Of a DNA stretch of 64,000 nucleotides, positions 45,797 through 55,026 are shown one piece after another (position 1 is the first letter of the stretch; each line of letters begins with the position of its first letter). Both the position numbers and the translations under genes were made by a program. This stretch comes from Rhodohalobacter barkolensis. GTDB taxonomy: Bacteria; Bacteroidota; Rhodothermia; Balneolales; Balneolaceae. The notes beneath the pieces were generated by a model. It was not told the origin of the DNA. It ran no database searches and saw nothing but the letters and a program-made list of their open reading frames with translations. The stretch is taken from assembly GCF_002834295.1 (NCBI RefSeq), contig NZ_PISP01000002.1:248001-312000 (forward strand), in the 5' to 3' direction.

Positions 45797-48670
45797 TTAA
45801 GACTGATACTCTTGCATCGCTTCCCACATAATTACAGCGGGATGCTTCGCTTCTTTCCCGACTCCATCCCGGATTTGATGTCTGCACGAAAAACCCTCTG
45901 AACAAATTTCATATTCACTATTCAATTCCCTGAGTTGCGGGAATAACGTCTGCTCCCCAACCTCCATTGAGACCTCGTACTTATCCTGCTCATACCCAAA
46001 GCTGCCCGCCATACCGCAGCAGCCGGTTTGAAGCTCTACCGGATCAAACCCAAGCAGTCGAAAACTCTGGAGAAGAGGATCATTTCCAACCAGTGATTTT
46101 GTGTGGCAGTGTCCGTGAACAAGAATTTTTTTCCCATTTACCGGTTTTTTAAATTCTTCGCCGGCCAGTTCAGTTGCCAGGAATTCTTCCCATAAAAACG
46201 TATTGGCAGCTATTGTTTGTGATTTTGCCAGCAAATCATCTCCACAGAGATCCGTGTATTCATCCCGGAGTGTGAGGATCTCACTTGGTTCCAGTCCAAC
46301 AATAGGAATGTCCTGCTCTGCAAATGGGATTAATCGGCGGATATTGGTTTCGCAAATCTCTTTTGCCTCATCCAGAAAACCTTTGGAGATTTGCGGGCGC
46401 CCGGTCGGGAAGATTCCCGGCACGATCACGCTATATCCAAGACGGTTCAAAACCTGACAAGCTGCTTTTGCAATCTCCGGCTCATGGTAGTTGGAGAAGA
46501 GATCGACCAGAAGCATAACTTGTTTTCTGCCCGGCTGAATGATTTTCTTTTCATTTTTTTGATACCATTTATAAAATGTCTGATGCGCAAACTCCGGCAG
46601 ATTTCGTCGTTCATCAATGCCGGCAACTTTTTGGAGAAGATTTTTGATCGGTTTTTGCCGGGTCATAAAGTTGGTCAGCGGAGCGAACAGAGACGCTACA
46701 GGATAGAATTTCTCAGGATGACCAAAAAAGGTTTCTGTTAGTGTAGCACCATTTTCTTGATGCCAGCCGTTCATAAACTCCGCTTTCATTTTGGCCATAT
46801 CCACATTGGCCGGGCACTCACTCTTGCACGCCTTACAACTCAGGCAGAGACTCAGTGCCTCTTTCAACTCTTCAGATTTGAAAGCTTCTTGTTGTTTTCC
46901 TGAAAAGAGCTGACGAAACAGGTTCGCGCGTCCGCGGGTGGTGTCTTTCTCATCCCGGGTGGCGTGGTAGGAGGGACACATTGTGCCACCGCTCTCAGCC
47001 AGCTTTCGGCAAACACCGGCACCGTTACACAGCTCAACGGCTGAATCAAACCCTTTTTCTACTCTCCAATTGAACGTTGTTTCAACGGTCGGCTTTTTAT
47101 ACTCGGGTGAAAACCGCAGGTCGCTATCGATCGGTTTGGGATCGAGAATTTTACCGGGATTGAAACGGTAGTCCGGGTCCCACAACTCCTTCACCTGCCT
47201 GAGCAGCGGCATCATCTCCTTGCCGAGAACGGTTTCAATGTAAGGGGCGCGCGCACGACCATCACCGTGTTCGCCCGAAAGTGATCCTCGATATTTTTTC
47301 ACCAGATCTGCCACTTCCTGTGCAATCAATTTGAGTGTTTTTAGTCCCTCTTCAGTCATTGTATCCACAACCGGGCGAAGATGTAGTTCACCAACAGAAG
47401 CGTGCGCATAGAACACACAGGAGGTATTGTGGCGCTTCAGTATTTCCTGAAATTCTTTCACGTAATCAGGCAGATCCTCTACACGAACGGCTGTATCTTC
47501 AACAAAAGTAGGAGAACGATTCTCGGAGCCAAGACCCATCAGTAGGCCCAGACCTGCTTTTCGAAGATCCCATACCCGGCGCATTTTATCCTCATCCGTT
47601 ACAACAGGGTGAGCGTATCCCAAGTTGACCTCCGTTAGTTTTTTGGCCAGTTGGTCGGCCTTGGTTTGAAGCTCTTCGGGATTATCACCTTCAAACTGGA
47701 TGATCAAAATACACTTTGGCTCACCTTCCAGGAAAAACCGATTCTTTCGCTGTTCAATATTTCCTTTTGTTGCATCCAGAATGATGTCATCCACCAGCTC
47801 AACTGCGGCAGGATTCCATTTTACGGCTTCCACGGTGGCGAGCATCGCTTCATGGAGTGAATCAAACTGAGGAATGACAACTGTTTTGTGTTTGGGCAGA
47901 GGAACCAGATTCACTTTGGCGGATGCGGTCATTGCCAGGGTGCCTTCACTTCCGCAGAGCAGTTCGGCAAGATTGAAAGGTCGACCACCCGGGGTGATCG
48001 GATCCATTTCACAGAGGCGGTCGAGTGCGTATCCGGTATTTCTTCGGATGATGTCGGGATGTGGGTAGTGCTTCAGAATTTTATTTTTATGCTTTTTCAG
48101 CAGTTCCAGCATTCTTCGATAGATCTCTCCCTCCAACGAATCGAGCTTCAGTTTTTGGTTGAGTTTTTCACCTGATAACGGTTTAAATGTGACTGCGGAG
48201 CCGTCACTCAGCACGGCGTCAATTTCGAGAATATGCTCACGCGTGGTTTTATGTTTGATGGAGAACGAACCGCAGGAGTTATTGCCAATCATCCCGCCCA
48301 GCATGCAGCGATTTGTGGTTGCGGTGTCGGGTCCGAACTGAAGTCCGGTCTTTGCTGCTTCACGGTTTAGCGTGTCACGTATCACCCCGGGCTGAACTAT
48401 TGCATAATTCTCTCCCGAATTGATTTCAAGGATGTCTTGCATGTGGCGGGAAGTATCCATGATGATACCCGCCCCGGTTGTCTGTCCGGCGAGACTGGTT
48501 CCGGCACTTCGCGCTGTTATTGTAAATTTTTCAGCTTTTGATCTTCTAACCAGAGTCTGAATATCATCCCGGGAATTCGGGAAAGAGACTCCTTTCGGAA
48601 GCTCTTCATAAAGAGAAGCATCGTTTGCATAGAGACGACGGGTAAGGGAGTCGGTTTGAATATCAGACAA
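45797..48670 (-). CDS. FAD/Fe-S 2-hydroxyacid dehydrogenase, YdiJ-like (D-2-hydroxyglutarate dehydrogenase)
   Basis: A 957-residue fusion. An FAD-binding type 4 domain (about residues 20-240: ARSAGTSLAGQTTGAG, FGPDTATTNRCMLGG) is followed by a D-lactate dehydrogenase-like C domain (GEHGDGRARAPY). An iron-sulphur module with NGAGVCRKL...MCPSY and CLSCKACKSECP follows, then CCG-type cysteine segments (HGHCHTKS, TGCCGMAGSFG). The order and length match YdiJ, shown in E. coli to oxidise D-2-hydroxyglutarate. The neighbouring LhgO-like gene for the L isomer supports that substrate. The start is TTG at 48670; no ATG exists before the upstream in-frame stop. Confidence 0.87.
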   Translation of the reverse strand: MSDIQTDSLTRRLYANDASLYEELPKGVSFPNSRDDIQTLVRRSKAEKFTITARSAGTSLAGQTTGAGIIMDTSRHMQDILEINSGENYAIVQPGVIRDTLNREAAKTGLQFGPDTATTNRCMLGGMIGNNSCGSFSIKHKTTREHILEIDAVLSDGSAVTFKPLSGEKLNQKLKLDSLEGEIYRRMLELLKKHKNKILKHYPHPDIIRRNTGYALDRLCEMDPITPGGRPFNLAELLCGSEGTLAMTASAKVNLVPLPKHKTVVIPQFDSLHEAMLATVEAVKWNPAAVELVDDIILDATKGNIEQRKNRFFLEGEPKCILIIQFEGDNPEELQTKADQLAKKLTEVNLGYAHPVVTDEDKMRRVWDLRKAGLGLLMGLGSENRSPTFVEDTAVRVEDLPDYVKEFQEILKRHNTSCVFYAHASVGELHLRPVVDTMTEEGLKTLKLIAQEVADLVKKYRGSLSGEHGDGRARAPYIETVLGKEMMPLLRQVKELWDPDYRFNPGKILDPKPIDSDLRFSPEYKKPTVETTFNWRVEKGFDSAVELCNGAGVCRKLAESGGTMCPSYHATRDEKDTTRGRANLFRQLFSGKQQEAFKSEELKEALSLCLSCKACKSECPANVDMAKMKAEFMNGWHQENGATLTETFFGHPEKFYPVASLFAPLTNFMTRQKPIKNLLQKVAGIDERRNLPEFAHQTFYKWYQKNEKKIIQPGRKQVMLLVDLFSNYHEPEIAKAACQVLNRLGYSVIVPGIFPTGRPQISKGFLDEAKEICETNIRRLIPFAEQDIPIVGLEPSEILTLRDEYTDLCGDDLLAKSQTIAANTFLWEEFLATELAGEEFKKPVNGKKILVHGHCHTKSLVGNDPLLQSFRLLGFDPVELQTGCCGMAGSFGYEQDKYEVSMEVGEQTLFPQLRELNSEYEICSEGFSCRHQIRDGVGKEAKHPAVIMWEAMQEYQS

Positions 48671-48800
48671 AACAGGAGTTGGATTGTGATCGGAATTTCA
48701 ATTAGCAAGGCCGGATAACAGACTTGAGTTTTGAGTGTACACGGAATTCCGAACCAATTCAACTTCTACAGACTATTTATTTAATGAATTAGGAAATATT

Positions 48801-48835
48801 CCCCTCCTGTGTAAGGAGGGGTTAGGGGAGGTAGC
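48801..48835. repeat. Palindromic repeat (cccctcc type), copy A
   Basis: The stem cccctcc (48801-48807) / ggagggg (48815-48821) is followed by ttaggggaggt. The arrangement matches copy B at 48914-48947 in opposite orientation and resembles the hemE/hemF repeats. It is one of two such units in the 319-bp space between the YdiJ-like and LhgO-like genes (48671-48989), which otherwise shows no gene. Confidence 0.75.
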
Positions 48836-48913
48836 CAAATAATACTTCAAAACAATTTGAAGTGTAGAAGTGAACATCTATTGAAATGAATGTGAGAAAA
48901 ACAGGTTTTTTTA

Positions 48914-48947
48914 ACCACCCCTTTGTCCCCTCCTTAAAAAGGAGGGG
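48914..48947. repeat. Palindromic repeat (cccctcc type), copy B, inverted
   Basis: A 9-bp stem ccccteett-like unit: cccctcctt (48927-48935) and aaggagggg (48939-48947) pair with a 3-nt loop. The flank accaccccttt (reverse: aaaggggtggt) corresponds to the tail of copy A. It could also act as a terminator of the lhgO gene on the minus strand. Confidence 0.75.
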
Positions 48948-48989
48948 AAAGTTTTATCTAAAATTCTATTATGAATAAAACGTCAGCCC

Positions 48990-50195
48990 TCAAACCAGCG
49001 AAAAATTCTCTTTAACTTTTTTGACGATCTCATCACCAATTGCAAGACCTGCAGTTGCAGCCGGGCTCGGGGCGTTCAGTACGTGCACTTCCCTGTCGGT
49101 GGTCTCAAAGTAGAAGTCGTCCAGAATTTCACCATCGGGTTTCAAAGCCATGGCCCGTACACCTGATGGGGAACCGGTTAGATCCTCAAGCTGAATGGAC
49201 GGGATCAATTTTTGAAGTTTTTTAAGGAAGCCTCGTTTTGAATAGGATCTGTACATTTCATCAATCCCCATTTTCCAGTGCTGTGAGGCAAGTTTCCAGA
49301 ATCCGGGAAAGTCGGCCACTTCAATGGTATCCTGCAGGTCAAAAGAACCTTTTTTGTAACCCTCTCGTTTGAAAGTGAAGACTGCATTTGGTCCGCACTC
49401 TACACCGCCGAGAGCCATTTTGGTAAAGTGAACGCCTAAAAATGGAAATTCGGGATTGGGCAGGGGGTAGATCAAACCTTTTACTTTATGTTCAGCTTCC
49501 GGCGTAAGTTCGTAGTATTCTCCCCGGAACGGTACAATCTTCACAGGACTCTGAACACCGGCTGCCCGAGCGACACGGTCAGAGTGTAATCCAGCACAAT
49601 TAATCAGGTAATTAGTTTTAAAAGAGTCGGTATTTGTCTGAACGTTAAGCGATCCATTAGAGTGAATTACATTTTGAACTTGCCGGTTCAATTTAACAAT
49701 ATGTCCACTTTCGGATAACTTATCAGCTAAAACCCGGCAAAAACCAACGAAATCTACGATTCCGGTACAGGGAACATGGATAGCCTGGACACCGTTTACA
49801 TACGGTTCAATCTCTTTCATCTGCTGTTGATCAATCCGTTCTATTCCCTCGATTTTATTTTGAAGACCACGCTCATAGATCTCTTTGAGAGTGGGAATTT
49901 CAGACTCGTCAGACGCCACAATAATTTTACCACAGATATCGTGTGTAACATTATTCTCTCTGCAAAATTCAACCAGCTGGTGTCGCCCATCCACACAGTT
50001 TTTTGCCTTGTAGCTACCCGGTTTGTAGTAAATACCGGAGTGAATTACACCCGAATTGTGTCCGGTTTGATGGGAGGCTACCCGGCCTTCTTTTTCAAGA
50101 ACTAAAATATTGGCATCCGGATAGGAAAGGGATAATTTATAAGCCGTTGATAAGCCAACAATTCCGGCTCCAACAATTGTGAAATCGTAAATCAT
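48990..50195 (-). CDS. lhgO: L-2-hydroxyglutarate oxidoreductase
   Basis: A 401-residue FAD enzyme of the DAO fold. The dinucleotide motif FTIVGAGIVGLSTAYKLS opens it. QTGHNSGVIHSGIYYKPGS follows, which is highly characteristic of LhgO, then CAGLHSDRVA and the C-terminal GSPSGVRAMALKPDG with NAPSPAATAGLAIG. It oxidises L-2-hydroxyglutarate to 2-oxoglutarate and feeds electrons to the quinone pool. Next to it on the same strand, across the repeat-bearing gap, is the YdiJ-like enzyme for the D isomer. Confidence 0.93.
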   Translation of the reverse strand: MIYDFTIVGAGIVGLSTAYKLSLSYPDANILVLEKEGRVASHQTGHNSGVIHSGIYYKPGSYKAKNCVDGRHQLVEFCRENNVTHDICGKIIVASDESEIPTLKEIYERGLQNKIEGIERIDQQQMKEIEPYVNGVQAIHVPCTGIVDFVGFCRVLADKLSESGHIVKLNRQVQNVIHSNGSLNVQTNTDSFKTNYLINCAGLHSDRVARAAGVQSPVKIVPFRGEYYELTPEAEHKVKGLIYPLPNPEFPFLGVHFTKMALGGVECGPNAVFTFKREGYKKGSFDLQDTIEVADFPGFWKLASQHWKMGIDEMYRSYSKRGFLKKLQKLIPSIQLEDLTGSPSGVRAMALKPDGEILDDFYFETTDREVHVLNAPSPAATAGLAIGDEIVKKVKENFSLV

Positions 50196-50360
50196 ATTAA
50201 TTTATTGCCTTTAAAAATGTTTGGAATATAAGAATTGTTAAATCGATTCACATGCGATGATCAGAGAATAAAGAACCACGCTAGCCGTAATTAGATCACA
50301 CATTTTTGCAGAATTACCCTTATTTTCATCAATCTTAAAACTAAACTGAATATCAAATTA

Positions 50361-50858
50361 ATGAAATATTTTAAGTTTCTGATTATCCCATTTTTATTAT
50401 TGAACTTTATTTCTTGTGGCAGTTCAGACGATTCTGTTGAAGCAATTGTCGAGAACGCTGTATTTAATGATCTGGATGGGAATCAGGTGAGTGTGAAGGA
50501 TTTTGAAGGTAAACTGGTACTGATAGATTTTTGGGAGTCGTGGTGTGGCCCTTGTCTTCAGGTTTTTCCATCTATGGATGAACTAAGAGAAGAGTACCCT
50601 GACCAGTTTGAAGTACTGGCAGTAACGGTAGGAATGAATGAAGGCCCTGAAGATGCACGAGCATTTGCAGAGGAAAACGGATACGATTTTAACTGGTTAT
50701 ATGACGAAACCGGGGTATTTGTTAAGCTGGGAGGTCAAGGGATTCCATTCAAAGCGTTTGTTGACCCGGACGGAAACTTTATAAAAATCGAAATGGGGTC
50801 TTACGGACGTGAAGGAGATTACAATAAAACCAAAGAGATGATTGAGGAGTATTTTTAA
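50361..50858 (+). CDS. TlpA-like thioredoxin-fold lipoprotein
   Basis: A 165-residue protein. A lipoprotein signal ends at Cys19 (NFISCGSS), and the thioredoxin fold has the redox pair WCGPC (Cys62 and Cys65) and the cis-Pro segment GGQGIPFKAFVD. It acts as a membrane-tethered thiol reductase or disulphide handler in the periplasm, often for cytochrome c maturation. No cytochrome genes are adjacent. It precedes ahcY by 71 bp. Confidence 0.9.
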   Translation: MKYFKFLIIPFLLLNFISCGSSDDSVEAIVENAVFNDLDGNQVSVKDFEGKLVLIDFWESWCGPCLQVFPSMDELREEYPDQFEVLAVTVGMNEGPEDARAFAEENGYDFNWLYDETGVFVKLGGQGIPFKAFVDPDGNFIKIEMGSYGREGDYNKTKEMIEEYF

Positions 50859-50929
50859 CACAAATTGAACCCTCACTCTCAATTATCTGTTCGAAAATAA
50901 ATGAAATTAATTCTTAATAAATAGACGAC

Positions 50930-52240
50930 ATGGAGCAACAAGTAGAAAAATTACCTTATAAGGTTAAAGATATATCACTGGCACATTACGGACGGCAAGA
51001 AATTGATTTGGCAGAAGCGGAGATGCCCGGATTGATGGCTCTTCGAGAAGAGTATAGAGACGAGCAACCCTTGAAAGGTGCCCGTATTGCCGGATGCCTC
51101 CACATGACGATCCAAACAGCGGTTCTTATTGAAACGCTTATCGAACTGGGAGCCGATGTAACATGGTCTTCCTGCAATATATATTCCACTCAGGATCACG
51201 CTGCTGCAGCCATGGCCGAAGCCGGTGTTCCGGTGTATGCATGGAAGGGAATGACCGAAGAAGAATTTGATTGGGCAATCGAACAGACCCTGCATTTTCC
51301 TGACGGACAGCCACTAAACATGATTCTGGATGACGGAGGAGACCTTACTAATATGGTGCTCGACCGCTATCCTGAACTGGTTGATGGCATCAACGGAATT
51401 TCTGAAGAAACCACAACGGGTGTTCTTCGCCTGATCGAGCGCGAGCGAAAAGGTACGCTTACACTGCCTGCTATCAATGTGAATGATTCTGTAACTAAAT
51501 CTAAGTTTGACAATAAATACGGATGTCGCGAATCTGCAGCAGATGCGATTCGTCGCGCCACAGATGTGATGATGGCCGGAAAAGTAGCTGTTGTTGCCGG
51601 ATACGGTGATGTGGGTAAAGGAACTTCGGCTTCGCTGAGAGGGGCCGGTGCCAGAGTTATTGTAACAGAGATTGATCCTATTTGCGCCCTTCAGGCTGCA
51701 ATGGACGGCTACGAAGTGAAAAAAATGGATGATGCCGTTGAAGAAGGCGACATTTTTGTAACGGCTACAGGAAACAAGGATATCATCAAAGACCGCCACT
51801 TCCTGGCAATGAAAGACAAAGCTATTGTTGGAAACATCGGTCACTTCGATAACGAAATTGATGTAGCCTGGCTGAAGCAGAACGCAGAAGAGGAGAATAT
51901 CAAACCACAGGTTGACCTTTTTACAATCAAGGAAACCGGCCGGCAAGTTGTACTTCTTTCTCAGGGACGCTTGATGAATCTTGGGAATGCGACTGGGCAT
52001 CCTTCGTTTGTGATGAGTAACAGTTTTACCAACCAAACGATCGCTCAGATTGCACTTTGGAATCGTCCGGAGGAGTTTGAGCCGGGTGTACACGTTCTGC
52101 CAAAATCACTGGACGAGAAAGTAGCACGACTGCACCTATCCAAGATTGGAGTGGAGCTTGAAACACTGACTGAAGAGCAATCAGAATATATCGGTGTACC
52201 GATCAAAGGACCTTATAAGTCTGATCAGTACCGATACTAG
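50930..52240 (+). CDS. ahcY: Adenosylhomocysteinase
   Basis: A 436-residue NAD-dependent enzyme that splits S-adenosylhomocysteine into adenosine and homocysteine. Landmarks are [48 protein letters not shown], the NAD site [15 protein letters not shown], and the C-terminal KSDQYRY-type end (YKSDQYRY). A perfect-stem terminator follows 22 bp later. The 71-bp gap upstream shows no SAH riboswitch. Confidence 0.98.
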   Translation: MEQQVEKLPYKVKDISLAHYGRQEIDLAEAEMPGLMALREEYRDEQPLKGARIAGCLHMTIQTAVLIETLIELGADVTWSSCNIYSTQDHAAAAMAEAGVPVYAWKGMTEEEFDWAIEQTLHFPDGQPLNMILDDGGDLTNMVLDRYPELVDGINGISEETTTGVLRLIERERKGTLTLPAINVNDSVTKSKFDNKYGCRESAADAIRRATDVMMAGKVAVVAGYGDVGKGTSASLRGAGARVIVTEIDPICALQAAMDGYEVKKMDDAVEEGDIFVTATGNKDIIKDRHFLAMKDKAIVGNIGHFDNEIDVAWLKQNAEEENIKPQVDLFTIKETGRQVVLLSQGRLMNLGNATGHPSFVMSNSFTNQTIAQIALWNRPEEFEPGVHVLPKSLDEKVARLHLSKIGVELETLTEEQSEYIGVPIKGPYKSDQYRY

Positions 52241-52262
52241 GAAGTAAATCTTTCTGACTGTT

Positions 52263-52295
52263 AAAAAGGCATGGGTGAATAACTCATGCCTTTTT
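52263..52295 (+). terminator. Terminator of ahcY
   Basis: The perfect 11-bp stem aaaaaggcatg (52263-52273) / catgccttttt (52285-52295) has an 11-nt loop and is followed by further T residues. Confidence 0.92.
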
Positions 52296-52336
52296 TGTTT
52301 TTAACAGCTTGGGATAAGGTTTGAATACCAAAAGTG

Positions 52337-52354
52337 TCCCCCTTCGAAGGGGGA
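52337..52354. repeat. 18-bp perfect palindrome
   Basis: The sequence tcccccttcgaaggggga is a perfect palindrome between the ahcY and yceI terminators. It resembles the stems of the cccctcc repeats but lacks their tail. Confidence 0.6.
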
Positions 52355-52406
52355 AACCTTGTTTTCAATTTTAGATAGTTTTCACTGAACGAAGAACCAT
52401 AAAAAA

Positions 52407-52434
52407 ACCGCCATGCTCTTTCGGATATGACGGT
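52407..52434 (-). terminator. Terminator of the YceI gene
   Basis: On the minus strand accgtcat (52434-52427) pairs with atggcggt (52414-52407), with one G-U pair, and runs into seven T residues. It lies 23 bp past the yceI stop. Confidence 0.75.
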
Positions 52435-52457
52435 GGATCTAACCTAAACTTCTGGGT

Positions 52458-52997
52458 TTAGTTTTTAGTAAACTGAACATTCAGATTCAGTTTTACTTCA
52501 TCCGAAACAACTACGCTTCCGGCTTCCGTAACTGCGCTCCAGGTCAAGCCGAACTCTTTTCGGTTGATTTTGCCGGTCACTTCAAATCCGGCTTTAGTAT
52601 TTCCATATGGATCAACCACGGTTCCGCCATACTCTGCATCGAGCTCTACCTGTTTGATATGATCACGAATGGTCAGATCGCCTATCAGTTTGTACTCACC
52701 GTCGCCGGTTTTCTTAAATGAAGTGGACTCAAATTTCATTTTTGGATATTCGGAGGCATTAAAGAAATCATCAGACTTAAGGTGATTATCGCGATCTTCG
52801 TTGCCGGTTTCAATGCTATCTATTGACGTTTCAAAGGTGATTTTTGCATCTTCAAAATCGTCATTATCCGTCTCAACTGTGGCATCAAACTCTTTGAACT
52901 TTCCGGTTACAGTTGAAATGACCAGGTGCTTTACTTTAAATGTTATCTCAGAGTGAGCCGTGTCGATGGTCCATTTGGTTAGTGTGTCAGTACTCAT
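52458..52997 (-). CDS. YceI family lipid-binding-like protein, no signal peptide
   Basis: A 179-residue YceI-like protein with the lipocalin-type barrel pattern. It begins WTIDTAHSEITFKVKHLVIS and contains RDNHLKSDDFFNASEYPKM and LTIRDHIKQVELDAEYGG. The family binds polyisoprenoids or other amphiphiles. Unlike periplasmic YceI it has no signal peptide, so it should be cytoplasmic. Upstream lie two palindromic operator-like sites that may control it. Confidence 0.9.
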   Translation of the reverse strand: MSTDTLTKWTIDTAHSEITFKVKHLVISTVTGKFKEFDATVETDNDDFEDAKITFETSIDSIETGNEDRDNHLKSDDFFNASEYPKMKFESTSFKKTGDGEYKLIGDLTIRDHIKQVELDAEYGGTVVDPYGNTKAGFEVTGKINRKEFGLTWSAVTEAGSVVVSDEVKLNLNVQFTKN

Positions 52998-53025
52998 GTC
53001 TTTTTATTATGATTGATGTGTAATT

Positions 53026-53092
53026 GTTTAATATTAAACTAAATATAATCCTTGTATGGTTCCCGTTCAAATATTTTATTTTAATATTGAAC
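53026..53092. promoter_or_regulatory. Two operator-like palindromes upstream of yceI
   Basis: Site 1 (53026-53039, gtttaatattaaac) is a perfect 14-bp palindrome. Site 2 (53079-53092, ttttaatattgaac) differs from it at three positions. Both are followed by taaa, and they are spaced 53 bp apart, about five helical turns. The pattern fits a dimeric regulator of MarR or similar type; which regulator is unknown. The rest of the 265-bp gap is AT-rich with no gene. Confidence 0.5.
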
Positions 53093-53262
53093 TAAAAATT
53101 CAAAAATATTACCGGCGGGATGCGGGAGGGTTGATTTTATCTGGTGAATCAAAGATAGATAAGGAATTCCCTTAGTGTTTATTCAGTTAATTTTATATAT
53201 GATGTAATGAGTGGAGACATTTTTGAACAGAAGGGCATAAACCAGTTACAGAGGAGGAGATT

Positions 53263-53505
53263 ATGAGCAATTTGAATAATGGGGAAAGAGAATCTGCACT
53301 TCAGGAAAGAGTTAATATTTTGAAAGAGACAGGTTACCGCAGTTTTAATGTCGTATCGGCGAAAAAAAGTGAAAAGTGGGCCGGGGTCAAAGTGGTTGTT
53401 AAGAATAAAAAAGGAAGAGAGCTAACTGCCGAGGGAGAAACGATGGATGAGGCTTATGAGAATGTCATTGAGCTGATTGACATCGCAATGGACGATAAAG
53501 CCTGA
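53263..53505 (+). CDS. Small conserved-looking protein of unknown function
   Basis: An 80-residue charged protein. A strand-helix pattern (GYRSFNVVSAKKSEKWAGVKVVVKNK, in parts) is followed by EGETMDEAYENVIELIDIAM, which recalls a small alpha/beta dsRBD-like or HPF-like fold, but I do not recognise the family. The start is preceded by a strong gaggagg Shine-Dalgarno sequence, rare among its neighbours, suggesting high expression. It is followed 37 bp later by the universal stress gene, also with aaggag. The pair may be a stress operon. Confidence 0.65.
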   Translation: MSNLNNGERESALQERVNILKETGYRSFNVVSAKKSEKWAGVKVVVKNKKGRELTAEGETMDEAYENVIELIDIAMDDKA

Positions 53506-53542
53506 ATCAAATTCACTTCGAATAATTTCAAGGAGTTCTCTT

Positions 53543-54574
53543 ATGAAAACATATAAGAAAATTTTAGTGCCAACTGATTTTTCAAAAGGGGCTGAAGCCG
53601 CATACGCAATATCACGACAGATAGCCTATAAGTTTGGCGGTAAAACAGACTTTATGCATGTCCTGCCTACCTCAGAATATCTACGGGACAGTTTAAAGAA
53701 AGTGCCGGTTGCGGTAGACCCTGAACAAGATGTGATTCCTGAAATTGTTAAAGAGGCAGAGATAAAACTGAAGTCTGTTTTAGAAGAAGTGGATGAAGAG
53801 GTTCGCGGGAAAATTCATATCGGGAAAAACAGGAAACCGGCCGATTCCATCATTCATTACTCCAAGGATGAATCTTACGATTTGATTGTTATGGGTGCTA
53901 AAGGGGAAGACCGCTCTTTAATGAAAAGAGGCGCGACAACCCTGCGAACGCTAAGAAATTCAAAAATCCCGGTTCTGGCAGTTGATGAAGGAGTTTCACC
54001 CGGAGATATCAAACGAATTCTCCTGCCAACGGATTCATCACAACTTTCCCTAACGGCGCTACCGCATGCAGTAGCACTGGCGCATGCATTTGGAGCAGAA
54101 ATCGCCCTATTCTATGTCATGGAAATGTTTGGCGGTATTACTGAGGAGTCTGATTTTAAACCAGAAGAGCATGAAAAAGAGAAGATTTATGAGCAGCTGA
54201 TGGTTCGGTTAGAACACTACCTGCAGGACAGAAATCCTGAAGGAATTGAACTGCAAAGGAGTGAAAAGTCATTTCTCGATAGCCTTAAAGCCGGTGTGGG
54301 TGCATCAGAAAAATTTATTCCACTTAAAACTGTGGTAATTGCAGGATATTCCGTTCACTATGAAATTGAGAAGTACGCCGAAAAGAATTCAGATCTTGTT
54401 GTGATGGCAACCCACGGCCATAGCGGATTTGCACATCTATTTCTGGGATCGATTACGGAGAAAGTGGTTCAAAATCTATCCAAGCCTGTGATGACTACCC
54501 GTCCAACAGAAACTGAATTTGAACGGGCTGAAAAAAGCAGTATCGGTATGGTGACGTTCAATCCACTTCCTTAA
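53543..54574 (+). CDS. Tandem universal stress protein (UspA-type)
   Basis: A 343-residue protein with two Usp domains. Domain 1 (about 1-148) begins KKILVPTDFSKGAEAA and ends DLIVMGAKGEDRSLMKRGA. Domain 2 (about 155-325) begins KRILLPTDSSQLSLTA and ends with VVMATHGHSGFAHLFLGS, the ATP-binding glycine motif. The first domain has a poorer glycine loop, so only the second may bind ATP. The start at ATG 53543 has an aaggag Shine-Dalgarno sequence; the frame is open for 22 codons upstream. It overlaps the converging gene by 4 bp. Confidence 0.92.
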   Translation: MKTYKKILVPTDFSKGAEAAYAISRQIAYKFGGKTDFMHVLPTSEYLRDSLKKVPVAVDPEQDVIPEIVKEAEIKLKSVLEEVDEEVRGKIHIGKNRKPADSIIHYSKDESYDLIVMGAKGEDRSLMKRGATTLRTLRNSKIPVLAVDEGVSPGDIKRILLPTDSSQLSLTALPHAVALAHAFGAEIALFYVMEMFGGITEESDFKPEEHEKEKIYEQLMVRLEHYLQDRNPEGIELQRSEKSFLDSLKAGVGASEKFIPLKTVVIAGYSVHYEIEKYAEKNSDLVVMATHGHSGFAHLFLGSITEKVVQNLSKPVMTTRPTETEFERAEKSSIGMVTFNPLP

Positions 54575-55005
54575 TTAGCTGCTTCACCATTCTGAAAGCG
54601 AACCTGTTCGGTTGAATTGATTCTGATTTGAGGAGTTCCTTCATGAATTTGAATATACCCTTCCACACATATATTTCGATTTATATAAAGATCCTCAGGT
54701 AAGGTTTGCCATTCTGCGCGATCTTCTCCCCATATCAAACCGGTAAAATGCTGGTTGGGATATTCCTCTCCAAAATTAATAAAGGTAGGTTCACCGTCTA
54801 TCTGATAAATGGTTTGAACCGAAACGACCTCCCCACAAACTTCAGCATACTTTCCCCGGTGCTCACCGGCTTCATTTGCACTGGTTGTAACTTCAATGTT
54901 CTGCTGACGATCCGGTGTAAAAACACGGGATAGAATCAAGCCGGTGAATAGAACGATGATCAGCAGAGGAAGTAACTTCTTCGTGTATTTTCGTAGTTGA
55001 TTCAT
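54571..55005 (-). CDS. Membrane-anchored OB-fold-like protein
   Basis: A 144-residue protein. A transmembrane or signal segment (about residues 10-27) precedes a small beta domain with GKYAEVCGEVVSV, FINFGEEYPNQHFTGLIWGED and ICVEGYIQIHEGTPQIRI. This strand order is that of an OB fold seen in nucleic-acid-binding or cell-surface proteins (the tOB/YhcR type). The function is unknown. It follows the lipase gene by 21 bp on the same strand. Confidence 0.72.
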   Translation of the reverse strand: MNQLRKYTKKLLPLLIIVLFTGLILSRVFTPDRQQNIEVTTSANEAGEHRGKYAEVCGEVVSVQTIYQIDGEPTFINFGEEYPNQHFTGLIWGEDRAEWQTLPEDLYINRNICVEGYIQIHEGTPQIRINSTEQVRFQNGEAAN

Positions 55006-55026
55006 CTCTCTTAGTAATCCAATAAA

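Noticed and set aside
50859-50929. SAH riboswitch before ahcY
   Set aside because: The gap is only 71 bp and shows no fitting helices or conserved bases.
53477-53542. Upstream start for the universal stress protein
   Set aside because: It would overlap the preceding gene, and the Usp fold and Shine-Dalgarno sequence point to ATG 53543.
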